NCBI GenBank assembly: GCA_002343075.1
Contig: DDRH01000036.1
Location: 1 to 64,000, forward strand
Source: Phycisphaerales bacterium UBA2421
GTDB lineage: Bacteria > Planctomycetota > Phycisphaerae > Tepidisphaerales > Tepidisphaeraceae
Length of the DNA stretch: 64,000 nt
Reading direction: 5' to 3'
The translations under genes were made by a program, and so were the position numbers. Below are positions 45,378 to 53,440 of this stretch, piece after piece; position 1 is the stretch's first letter; the number at the start of each line of letters is the position of its first letter. The notes under the pieces were generated by a model, which saw only the letters and a program-made list of their open reading frames with translations, did no database searches and was not told where the DNA came from.

Positions 45378-46718
45378 CTACCCCGAAGCGGGCAGTTCCA
45401 GCACCGATTTAGTCCCACGGCCGGGGGTGGATTCGATATACCAGCGGCCATTGCACTGCTCGGCCACCAGGCGCACGAGAAACAGTCCAAGGCCCATGCC
45501 TCGGCCCGGAGCCTTGGTTGTAAAGAAAGGCTCGCCGGCGCGTCGCACAACGTCGGCTGCCATGCCGGTGCCTTCGTCTACAACGGAAATCAATACAGAC
45601 GATTCCCTTCGACGGATATCAAGCATGACGCGAGCACCGTCGGGCGAAGCGTCAAACGCGTTGCGAATCATCACACCCAATGCCTGCTGAACCGCACGCG
45701 GTGGGGCGATCACCGCACGCACTTCGGTAGCAGTGGAAACAGTAAGCCGACTAAGCGTTTCCTCGGTCATGTCACTCTTCACGAGTTCGACCAATTCACC
45801 CACCCCGAGCACCCGAGACTGCGCCGCGATGTCCTGCACCACATCCACCCGCATCCGGTCAAGAATCTTGCGACATCGATCGACCTCCCGACGAATGAGC
45901 CGGGCATCTTCCGCTGCATCGGGGTCGTTCTGGCCGGATCGCCCGATCGCCAGCTCAAGCTCCTTCGCCACAACAGCGATTGTTCCGAGCGGAGTGCCTA
46001 ACTCGTGCGCCGCGCCTGCGGCGAGGGTGGCGAGAGAGGCAAGTTGCTGGTGGCGGGTCGCCCGGTCGCGCATGGTTCGCAGCTCGGCCTCGCGATCGCG
46101 GAGCGACCTCGATAGCCGGCTGATGAAATAGGCGATCAAGGCCGACTCGAGCACCAGCGCCGCCCAGTTCCCCGCCGCCAGCACCCGCGGGCTGACTGCT
46201 GGTTCGGCGGTGAGCGGAATATGAAACCGAAACAGCAGTGCATAACTTGCGCCAGCAACCACCACGAGCGTCCACGCCCACAGCGGGCCAAGCAGCACCA
46301 CCGCCATCACGACATGCACCACATAGAGCGTGGCAAATGGGTTTGCGGGTCCGCCTGTGAAGAAAAGCAATACCGTCAGCAATCCGACATCCAGGAACAA
46401 AACCACCGGCACGAGGCCCGCCGGTGGATCGCCTCGCAGGATCCAGAATCTTACGACAAGGTTTGTCAGCAGGGTCGTTAGTACGACGATTGAAACCGGA
46501 AGCAACGGAAGCTGAATGGAGAGAACAATTGCGGCAAGCCCCATTGCAATGACCTGTCCCAGCACCGCCAGCCAGCGCAATCGCGTGAGCCAGACGAGGA
46601 CGATCAAGGGCTCCTGCAGAGTGGACAGTAACGCGCGCGCAGGTGTATCGGCCCGAACCACCGGCACCGGGGTGATGTCAGTCGATTTGGATGACAAGCT
46701 GGTCGGTGAAGGTTCCAT
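45378..46718 (-). CDS. RegB/PrrB/ActS-like redox-sensing histidine kinase
   Basis: A 446-residue kinase with six hydrophobic helices in the first ~215 residues, including 'FTGGPANPFATLYVVHVVMA', which matches the GGxxNPF quinone-site motif of RegB. The H-box is 'LAAGAAHELGTPLGTIAVVAKEL', and a Cys in 'VDRCRKILDRM' lies 44 residues after the His, similar to the redox Cys of RegB (40 residues). The ATPase domain has the N, G1 and G2 boxes ('VMIRNAFDASPDG', 'VVDEGTGM', 'GRGMGLGLFLVRL'). It probably autophosphorylates in response to the quinone/oxygen state. It overlaps the previous gene by 41 bases. Confidence 0.9.
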   Translation of the reverse strand: MEPSPTSLSSKSTDITPVPVVRADTPARALLSTLQEPLIVLVWLTRLRWLAVLGQVIAMGLAAIVLSIQLPLLPVSIVVLTTLLTNLVVRFWILRGDPPAGLVPVVLFLDVGLLTVLLFFTGGPANPFATLYVVHVVMAVVLLGPLWAWTLVVVAGASYALLFRFHIPLTAEPAVSPRVLAAGNWAALVLESALIAYFISRLSRSLRDREAELRTMRDRATRHQQLASLATLAAGAAHELGTPLGTIAVVAKELELAIGRSGQNDPDAAEDARLIRREVDRCRKILDRMRVDVVQDIAAQSRVLGVGELVELVKSDMTEETLSRLTVSTATEVRAVIAPPRAVQQALGVMIRNAFDASPDGARVMLDIRRRESSVLISVVDEGTGMAADVVRRAGEPFFTTKAPGRGMGLGLFLVRLVAEQCNGRWYIESTPGRGTKSVLELPASG

Positions 46719-47322
46719 CGTTCATGGTCCCTGAAAAGCTGAGCGGAATGGCCGTTCCGGCGGGCACCACCGCCGTGGCGCTGATCCATCGAATGCGCTG
46801 GGGCGGACGGGGCAGCCCGCTGTCCTGCAGGTCTTTCTTCACCGCGGCGGGAACGGGCGTTTCAGTCGATTCAAACTCCAGCGGCTCTCCGCCATGCTTG
46901 ATTTGCACATCCACCGCGCCATCGCCCCGCGGCAGGTTCCAGAATGCGAGGTAAATCGCGACTGCGTCGCCCTGTCGTTTCGCACCAAGCAACTGAAAAA
47001 ATCGGCTCTCCGAAACAATCGGCCGCGGCACATTGTCGGTTGCCGAGGCCAATGCATCTTCGGTAGCGATTCCCGTGATGCCAAACCGAGCACGGGCTTC
47101 ATCGGCAAGCCAGAGAGAAGTGATTGCGGGGGCGACTCGGCCCACCGATTGCGGTGCATCTGCCTGATCGATGTAAACCATCGAATTGCGGCGGCCGTCG
47201 GGAATCCACATCGGCCGGCTCACGGGGTCCATCTTCTTCTTCACCAGAATGACCGCCCCTGGAATGCTTACCACGAGAAAGATGGCGAGGAAGATGAGGT
47301 TGGCGCGCGACTCACCGTTCAT
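46678..47322 (-). CDS. Membrane-anchored protein of unknown function
   Basis: A 214-residue protein with one N-terminal helix (LIFLAIFLVVSIPGAVILV) and an exported domain (WIPDGRRNSMVYIDQADAPQ) of no recognised family. Its start overlaps the recN stop by four bases and its end overlaps the kinase start by 41 bases, so it sits inside the recN-regBA-like chain. It may be a partner of the kinase (inference from position only). Confidence 0.7.
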   Translation of the reverse strand: MNGESRANLIFLAIFLVVSIPGAVILVKKKMDPVSRPMWIPDGRRNSMVYIDQADAPQSVGRVAPAITSLWLADEARARFGITGIATEDALASATDNVPRPIVSESRFFQLLGAKRQGDAVAIYLAFWNLPRGDGAVDVQIKHGGEPLEFESTETPVPAAVKKDLQDSGLPRPPQRIRWISATAVVPAGTAIPLSFSGTMNDGTFTDQLVIQID

Positions 47323-49037
47323 ATGCTCATTCTATCCTTCGATCGCGGCTTCTTCTGCCGGACCGGGGCCGCTGCATCGAGCAGTTCTTGTGCCTGGGCG
47401 CGCGTTGTAGCGGTGATGCGCTGTCCGCCGATCATTTCTGCCAGTTCCTGTACGCGTTCGGCGCCGTCCACGACCCAGACGCTCGTCTCTGTTGTCTTAC
47501 CGGTCGCGGCTTTGCGCACCGTCAGGTGCCGATCGGCATAACACGCAATCTGCGGCAGGTGGGTGATGCAGAGCACCTGGTGATGCCTGCTGAGATCGCG
47601 CAGTTTCCCACCGATCACCGCGCCAAGTCGTCCGCCGACGTTGGAATCGATTTCGTCAAACACCAGCACCGAGACACGCTCGCCCGCAGCGAGAACGCTC
47701 TTCAGCGCCAGCATCACCCGCGACAATTCGCCTCCACTAGCCACTTTCCTCAGCGGCTGCGCGGCTAGCCCTGGGTTGGTCTGCACGACGAACTCGACAG
47801 TATCCAAACCGCTCGCGCCAGGCTCAGAGTCGGTGCTGACCAAGTCGATCGTGAATACCGCCTTCTCCATGCCCAATTCTGCCAGTTGCCGATCAATTCT
47901 CTCCGCCAGCGTCTTCGCCGCTGTCCGGCGCTTCGCAGATAGCTCTGTGCCGATCTTTTGCAGTGCGGTTTCCATCGGCTTAATGGAAGCTGCAATGCTG
48001 GCGAGGTCGCCGGTTTGCGATTCGAGCGCCTCAATCCCTCGTGCAAGCTCGTCGCGGTACCCTAAAACAGCCTCAACTGATTCCCCGTACTTACGCACGA
48101 GCCGGTTGATCACATTCAGCCGATCGTTGACGTCAGCCAACTCCGCTGGATCGATTTCCAGCTTGCCGAGGTACCTTCCAAGATCGAACGCCGCTTCTTC
48201 GAGCGCCAGCGTGGCATCACGCACCGCCCGGCCGACTGGTTCAACCGTCGCGTCGAGCAGGGCAAGCTCCATCAGCACCGAGGTCATCATCTTCAGTCGC
48301 TCGAGCACTGCGCCTTCCGCTTCATAAAGGGCGCTGTGAACAGAAGTTGCGTCTTTCTTGAGTGTTTCGAGGTTCTGAAGCAGGTTGGCCCGGGCGGTTA
48401 ACTCTTCATATTCGCCCAGCTGTAACTCTGCGGCGTCAATTTCTTGCAGTTGAAAGCGATTTAGCTCCAGTTGTTGATGCCGGAGCGACTGGCCCGAGGA
48501 AACTGCCGCGAGCTGCTGCCTGGCATTGCTCAAATCGTGCCAGACACGCTGATACTTCTCACGAAGCGGCATGAGTCCGGCAAACTCATCGACTACTGCG
48601 AGCTGATTTGATGGCTTCAAGAGATATTGGTGGTCATGCTGGCCGTGAACATCAATGATTGCCTCTGCAAGGCGTTTCAGCATGGTAAGCGTGATCGGGT
48701 TGCCATTGAGTGTGATGCTCGATCGTCCACTTGAAAAGATCCGCCGGGTGAGCAGCAGTTCGCCGTCTTCATTCTGCAGCGGCGCGTCGGTGATGGCCTC
48801 CAGCTCTGCAAGTAGGGGTTTGCTCAACACTTCAAAAACGCCGCTTACGCGCCCCTCGACAACGCCAGCGCGCAGCATATCCGTCGGCGGCCGCAGCCCG
48901 AGCAGGAGTTCGACTGCGCCGATGACCAGGCTCTTGCCGGCACCGGTTGTCCCTGTAAAGCAGTTTAGCCCGGGGGCAAACTCGACTTTGGCGTCGGCGA
49001 TGACGGCGAGATTGGAAATGTGCAGTTCTCGGAGCAA
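47319..49037 (-). CDS. recN: DNA repair protein RecN
   Basis: A 572-residue SMC-like ATPase for double-strand break repair. N-terminal Walker A 'FTGTTGAGKSLVIGAVELLLGL' (GTTGAGKS instead of the usual GETGAGKS), long coiled coils in the middle, and C-terminal signature/Walker B blocks 'VASGGELSRVMLALKSVL' and 'VLVFDEIDSNVGGR', then 'ITHLPQIACYAD'. The start is a TTG at 49037 (LRELHISNLAVI), with only a weak ribosome site. It follows the tRNA-binding protein gene by 21 bases and overlaps the next gene by four. Confidence 0.95.
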   Translation of the reverse strand: MLRELHISNLAVIADAKVEFAPGLNCFTGTTGAGKSLVIGAVELLLGLRPPTDMLRAGVVEGRVSGVFEVLSKPLLAELEAITDAPLQNEDGELLLTRRIFSSGRSSITLNGNPITLTMLKRLAEAIIDVHGQHDHQYLLKPSNQLAVVDEFAGLMPLREKYQRVWHDLSNARQQLAAVSSGQSLRHQQLELNRFQLQEIDAAELQLGEYEELTARANLLQNLETLKKDATSVHSALYEAEGAVLERLKMMTSVLMELALLDATVEPVGRAVRDATLALEEAAFDLGRYLGKLEIDPAELADVNDRLNVINRLVRKYGESVEAVLGYRDELARGIEALESQTGDLASIAASIKPMETALQKIGTELSAKRRTAAKTLAERIDRQLAELGMEKAVFTIDLVSTDSEPGASGLDTVEFVVQTNPGLAAQPLRKVASGGELSRVMLALKSVLAAGERVSVLVFDEIDSNVGGRLGAVIGGKLRDLSRHHQVLCITHLPQIACYADRHLTVRKAATGKTTETSVWVVDGAERVQELAEMIGGQRITATTRAQAQELLDAAAPVRQKKPRSKDRMSI

Positions 49038-49058
49038 TTTTTGTTTGACGTATTGGCT

Positions 49059-49472
49059 CTACTTCACTCCGCTCCCCGCCGCCACGGGCTTTTCTGGCGA
49101 GAGCACGACGACATTTCCGGTCGCCCCATCGGTCGCAGCGAGTAGCATGCCGTGGCTCACCTCGCCGCGCAGCGGGCGGGGGGCGAGGTTGGCAACGACG
49201 ACAATCTGCTTGCCCACGAGCGTTTCGGGTGGATACCACGCCTTGATTCCCGCGCAAATCTGCCGGGTCTCGCCGCCGAGGTCGATTTGAAGGACGAGTA
49301 GCTTGTCGGCGTTGGGATGAACCTTGGCTTCGGTAACGGTGGCGATTTTCAGTTGGATCTTTGCGAAATCGTCATACTGAATCAACGGATTCACCGCGGG
49401 ACTGGCCACGGCAGGGGTCGCGGGGGGAATGGGGCTTGCCGCGGGCGTCGGTTCGGGATTTGGCTCGGACAT
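49059..49472 (-). CDS. tRNA-binding OB-fold protein (MetG C-terminal/CsaA-like)
   Basis: A 137-residue protein. A Pro/Ala-rich leader (MSEPNPEPTPAASP) precedes a tRNA_bind OB-fold: 'FAKIQLKIATVTEAKVHPNADKLLVLQIDLG', 'RQICAGIKAWYPPETLVGKQIVVVANLAPR', 'GEVSHGMLLAA'. In many bacteria this domain is the C-terminal dimerisation part of methionyl-tRNA synthetase (beta); here it is a separate protein. An AAGGAGACC ribosome site precedes the ATG at 49472. It likely binds tRNA or the separate MetG core. Confidence 0.9.
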   Translation of the reverse strand: MSEPNPEPTPAASPIPPATPAVASPAVNPLIQYDDFAKIQLKIATVTEAKVHPNADKLLVLQIDLGGETRQICAGIKAWYPPETLVGKQIVVVANLAPRPLRGEVSHGMLLAATDGATGNVVVLSPEKPVAAGSGVK

Positions 49473-49605
49473 GGTCTCCTTTAAGTCTGAAGTAATATCG
49501 CGAGTGTACGCGCCGAGGCCGCCCTGCGGAAGCACGCAGATACCTCATTTCGCGGCGCAAGCCATCCCATGTCCTGTAATGCACCCTTACGAGCCGCACT
49601 CAGGC

Positions 49606-50355
49606 TCACTTTTTGAGCAAGCCATAGCGGAAAATGGTGAGGAGAATCTTGTACCCCGCCCTGACTGTCCCGCTGACCGTACCGGTGATCTTGCTATGAC
49701 CAATGCGCGGGCGATAGGTGACCGCGACTTCCTCCATACGAAGCTTGGCGCGGGCGGCCTTGATCTGCATTTCGACCGTCCAGCCGAAATTTGGGTCGAT
49801 CATGTTGAGGTCCAATAGTGCTTTCCATCGAATGGCACGAAATGGACCCAGATCGGTATACCGGACTCCCCAGATCAACCGCATCAGGAAACACGCCAGC
49901 TTGTTCCCCAGACGCGCCTGCAAGAGCAGAGCACCCGGCGGCTGGGGCTTGAGCATGCGCGACCCGATGACGAAGTCCGCACGGTCGGAGATGATTGGGT
50001 CAACCACGAGCGGCAACTCGTCGGGGTAATCGCTGTAGTCGGCGTCGATGAACACCAATATCTCCGGCTGCTGGTCGGCAGGAAGCGCCTTGAGATACTC
50101 AATTCCCTTCAGACAGGCTGAGCCGTAACCTTGTTGGGTGGCATGAACGACTGTCGCACCAAACTTCTTCGCCACTTCGGCGGTGTAATCGGTGGAGTTG
50201 TTGTCGGCTACGATCACGCCACCGGCCAAATCCTTCGGCAGGTCGTCAATTACGCGGCCAATCGAGCCTTCCTCGTTCCACGCTGGAATGAGTACGGCAA
50301 TGCGCGCTTTGGCCGTCGTGTCAGATTTCGTAACGATGTTTCGAATGCAGTCCAT
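49606..50355 (-). CDS. Family 2 glycosyltransferase (DPM1/DolP-mannosyltransferase-like)
   Basis: A 249-residue GT-A enzyme. 'IAVLIPAWNEEGSIGRVIDDLP', 'VADNNSTDYTAEVAKKFGA', 'LVFIDADYSDYPDEL' (metal-binding DAD) and 'VRYTDLGPFRAIRW' are clear family marks. It has no obvious membrane helix except a hydrophobic end. It probably transfers a sugar from NDP-sugar to a polyprenyl phosphate or glycan. It stands alone on the minus strand between the tRNA-binding gene and the importer genes. Confidence 0.9.
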   Translation of the reverse strand: MDCIRNIVTKSDTTAKARIAVLIPAWNEEGSIGRVIDDLPKDLAGGVIVADNNSTDYTAEVAKKFGATVVHATQQGYGSACLKGIEYLKALPADQQPEILVFIDADYSDYPDELPLVVDPIISDRADFVIGSRMLKPQPPGALLLQARLGNKLACFLMRLIWGVRYTDLGPFRAIRWKALLDLNMIDPNFGWTVEMQIKAARAKLRMEEVAVTYRPRIGHSKITGTVSGTVRAGYKILLTIFRYGLLKK

Positions 50356-50427
50356 GTTTCCTCAGACCCTGTTTCGGCGATATCGGCGGCGAAGCCCGGA
50401 ACTTGGATGCCGTGAGAACGCCGTCTG

Positions 50428-51318
50428 TTACTCGGCCACTACCAGCCCGAAGCGCTGGTGAACCCGACGCTCCGCCGGGGCGAAAATGAAGCGGTCTGCG
50501 AGCATTCCGATGATCACCATCATCATCATGACCGCGACGACTTGTGCCACGTCAGCGAAGCTCCTGCCAATCTCGAGCAAAAACCCCAATCCATGCCGCT
50601 GCGCAGCTAAGATGAGTTCAGCGCCCATCAGGGAACGCCACGCGAAGGAAAAGCCCTGCCGAAGGCTCGTCGCCAGCGCGGGCAGGCTTGCGGGCAGCAG
50701 AACATATGCATACTGCTTCCAACCGGACGCACCGAGCATCAAACCCGCCCTTCGATAGATCGGCGGGATGGTCCGCATCCCATCGCGAAGGGAGATTGCG
50801 ATCGCAAAGACACTTCCCATCACCAAGACAAACAAGATGCCGCGCTCGTTTATTCCAAACCAGAGGATCCCCAGGGGCACCCAGCAGACACTCGGCAATG
50901 TCTGCAGGCCCAAAAACAAAGGCCCAAGCAACTGATCAACCGACTTGATCGTCCAGATTACTACTCCGAGCAGCACCCCGACGAGCACACTGATCGCAAA
51001 GCCGATCAGTAATCGCGAACAACTCACCACCAAAGCTTCAATGAGAGGGCCGCTCGCCACTGCTCCAACGACGTTTCCCTTTGTGGGCCACGGCCAGCCA
51101 GGTTTGACCGGTTCGCCGAACGCCGTTCGGATGTTCAGCATCGACAGGACGGCGTCGAGCACATGGCTGGGTGCGGGGAAAACGTACGATCGCCAGCCGA
51201 CGAACCTATATGCCGCTTCCCAGATTAGCAGAGCAGTCAACCAGATCGCCAGCCGCTTTAGGCTTCCACTGATCTTCGGGCGCAAGATTGGCGTTGACAC
51301 GGTTGACCTCGTCTTCAA
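50428..51318 (-). CDS. SsuC/TauC-type ABC permease
   Basis: A 296-residue permease with about six helices. 'SSV... LRDGMRTIPPIYRRAGLMLGASGWKQYAYVLLPASLPALATSLRQGFSFAWRSLMGAELI' is the nitrate/sulfonate/taurine permease EAA region. It belongs with the ATPase upstream and the binding protein before that (minus-strand order: binding protein, ATPase, permease). Its first helix lies near residue 22, so its start must fall inside the ATPase gene: the two frames overlap by up to 113 bases. A later start cannot remove the overlap. Confidence 0.93.
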   Translation of the reverse strand: MKTRSTVSTPILRPKISGSLKRLAIWLTALLIWEAAYRFVGWRSYVFPAPSHVLDAVLSMLNIRTAFGEPVKPGWPWPTKGNVVGAVASGPLIEALVVSCSRLLIGFAISVLVGVLLGVVIWTIKSVDQLLGPLFLGLQTLPSVCWVPLGILWFGINERGILFVLVMGSVFAIAISLRDGMRTIPPIYRRAGLMLGASGWKQYAYVLLPASLPALATSLRQGFSFAWRSLMGAELILAAQRHGLGFLLEIGRSFADVAQVVAVMMMMVIIGMLADRFIFAPAERRVHQRFGLVVAE

Positions 51319-52099
51319 TTTCTCGGCGGATTCGGTGTACCAGATCGTTGATATCCCGGCTATCTATGTCGCGCGGGTGCGAAAGCGGGATATCAATCTC
51401 GGCGCGAATCTTACCCGGGTGAGCGTGCATGACGATGATACGGTCGGCAAGGCGAACGGCTTCCCCGACTGAATGGGTTACGAATAGAATCGTCTTCTTC
51501 GTTTCGACCCAGAGTTCCTGCAACTGCTGATGGAGAAGCGTGCGGGTTTGCGCATCCAGCGCGGCAAACGGTTCATCCATCAGCAAGACAGCGGGATCGA
51601 CGACAAGCGAGCGGGCGATCGCAACGCGCTGGCGCATCCCGCCGGACAGTTCGTGTACCAACTTCCCGGCGCTGCGGCTGAGGTGCACCATTCTCAACGC
51701 TTCGGCGACGCGTTGCTGCCGATCGGCGCGGCTAAAACCCGCCATTTTGAGCCCAAACTCCACATTTTGCGCCGCCGAGAGCCAGGGAAACAGGCCGTGG
51801 TCTTGAAACACCATGGCACGATCAGGCCCGGGACCCTGAATCAGCCTGCCATCAATCGCCGCGGTGCCCTTCTCGGGCTTGAGCATCCCGGCAGCTATGT
51901 TCAGGAGTGTGCTCTTCCCGCACCCGGATGGACCCACGACAACCACAAACTCCCCCGGCTGACACTCGAGCGTGATGTCTTGAATAGCCGGGACGCCCGT
52001 GCCGTCAAAGTTCTTACTTACGTTAGATAGCGTCAGGCGGCCGCGCGCACTCACGGCAGACGTTTCATTCCTGAGGATGCCCGACGTGGGACGCGCCAT
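51206..52099 (-). CDS. SsuB/TauB-type ABC ATPase
   Basis: A 297-residue ATPase. Walker A 'GPSGCGKST', Q-loop 'VFQDHGLFPW', signature '[15 protein letters not shown]', Walker B 'VLLMDEPFAALD', H-loop 'FVTHSVGEA'. After the usual core, it has a tail of about 40 residues (EDEVNRVNANLAPEDQWKPKAAG) read across the start of the permease gene in another frame. That extension is not typical. It energises the importer of sulfonate, nitrate or similar anions; substrate unproven. Confidence 0.93.
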   Translation of the reverse strand: MARPTSGILRNETSAVSARGRLTLSNVSKNFDGTGVPAIQDITLECQPGEFVVVVGPSGCGKSTLLNIAAGMLKPEKGTAAIDGRLIQGPGPDRAMVFQDHGLFPWLSAAQNVEFGLKMAGFSRADRQQRVAEALRMVHLSRSAGKLVHELSGGMRQRVAIARSLVVDPAVLLMDEPFAALDAQTRTLLHQQLQELWVETKKTILFVTHSVGEAVRLADRIIVMHAHPGKIRAEIDIPLSHPRDIDSRDINDLVHRIRREIEDEVNRVNANLAPEDQWKPKAAGDLVDCSANLGSGI

Positions 52100-52144
52100 A
52101 CCGCAGTGCTTTTACCCTTGATTGAGCCGCACGTCACGGAGTCG

Positions 52145-53140
52145 CTACTTCGACGGCTCTGGTGCGGCTTGAAGGGCCGATAGATCGACCAGTCCTTTGA
52201 TCGAAACCTCGTCCCGCGAAAAGCCAAGGTCGAAGCTCCATTTCGACATGGTTTCCAGCGTGCTCGGCATGGGGTCTGTCGTAAAGGTGACGCGCTTCAG
52301 CGAATCGGCAATGACTTCGGGCGCGATCCGCTTTGATGTCAGCGCAAGAATGGCATCGCTCAATGGCTGAACCTGCTCCGCTGGCTCCGATTGCAACCGG
52401 CGCGTCCAATCCTTGTGCACGGCAAGTATTTTCACAGCGGTCTCACGATGCTTTTCCAGAAACGCCGGCGACGCGGTTACCAGCGTAAGGCTGAACTGAT
52501 TGGACGGCCAAAGCGCACTTTCCTCTGCGATCAGCCGATGACCGTCTGCGATGAGCCGCGCCGCCCACGGTTCCGGGACCCACGCCGCATCGATCTCGCC
52601 TCGAGCCATCATGGTTGCCTGCTCGGCGTTGGCGATTGGAAGCACATTGTTGACGTTCGACTGACCCAGCGTGGTTTTCAGGTAATGCTTTGCGGCGATA
52701 TCCTGCGTGTTGCCGAGCTGCGGCGTTGCAATTCGCTTGTCTTTCAGGTCTTGCAGCGTACGAATCGGGGAGTCGTTTCGTGCGACAATGGCCACGCCGT
52801 TGGCGGCGGCGCCGCTGATGATCCTGATGCCCTCTCCACGGCTCTTGCCGTGCGCGCTGATCGCGGGGCCGGGGCCGATGTATGCCACGTCAATCTCCCC
52901 TGCAAACAGCGCCTCAATCACCGACGGCCCGGCGTTGAAAACCCGGGTCGTAAGCTTGGCAGGGGCGACGGCTTTCTCAAGATCACCGTTTGCAACCGCC
53001 AGCACGGCCTGTGCGTGGGTGACGTTCGCGAAATAGCCAAACCGCACTTCGGCCGGCGAATCTTCGGCACGCGCCCGATATTGCACCGCGACAGTGCCCG
53101 CCACAACCAGCAGCACAAGAGAAGCAACCGCAATTCGCAT
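52145..53140 (-). CDS. SsuA/TauA-like ABC substrate-binding protein
   Basis: A 331-residue periplasmic protein with a signal peptide (MRIAVASLVLLVVAGTVAVQ). The family block 'EVRFGYFANVTHAQAVLAVANGDLEKA' and 'FAGEIDVAYIGPGPAISAHGKSRGEGIRIISGAAANG' match NMT1/SsuA-like binding proteins for sulfonates, taurine or related anions. It starts the minus-strand set binding protein / ATPase / permease. No monooxygenase (ssuD/tauD) gene is nearby, so the substrate cannot be inferred from context. Confidence 0.9.
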   Translation of the reverse strand: MRIAVASLVLLVVAGTVAVQYRARAEDSPAEVRFGYFANVTHAQAVLAVANGDLEKAVAPAKLTTRVFNAGPSVIEALFAGEIDVAYIGPGPAISAHGKSRGEGIRIISGAAANGVAIVARNDSPIRTLQDLKDKRIATPQLGNTQDIAAKHYLKTTLGQSNVNNVLPIANAEQATMMARGEIDAAWVPEPWAARLIADGHRLIAEESALWPSNQFSLTLVTASPAFLEKHRETAVKILAVHKDWTRRLQSEPAEQVQPLSDAILALTSKRIAPEVIADSLKRVTFTTDPMPSTLETMSKWSFDLGFSRDEVSIKGLVDLSALQAAPEPSK

Positions 53141-53440
53141 TCAGTCGAAGGTACCGGCAAACCGAATGAATTGCAAGTTGTCATATATGTAAATAGGCCT
53201 ATGGCCCTTTTGATCGTCCAAACTTGGCATTTCGCAGCGAATCCCTTTGCCCGGAGTTTTGCGGTGGATCGTCATTGGGTTCTTGGGGAGTACGACGATC
53301 GGCTCAGCCTATCGTTCCCTCTCGAATATGTGCGCTCGTTCGCCGGAGTACCGAGACGTTCGTCCGCTTGCATTCTCGGTGCCACTGCCTGAACTTACCA
53401 CCTGTTGCAAAATCACGATCAAGGAACACCAGCAATATTC
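53141..53440. other. Divergent intergenic region upstream of manA-like gene
   Basis: About 300 bases. A TTG-started frame at 53247-53444 would encode 65 residues (PGVLRWIVIGFLGS start) and overlaps the next ATG by four bases, but it has no ribosome site or recognisable homology, so I do not call it. No clear promoter was found. Confidence 0.4.
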
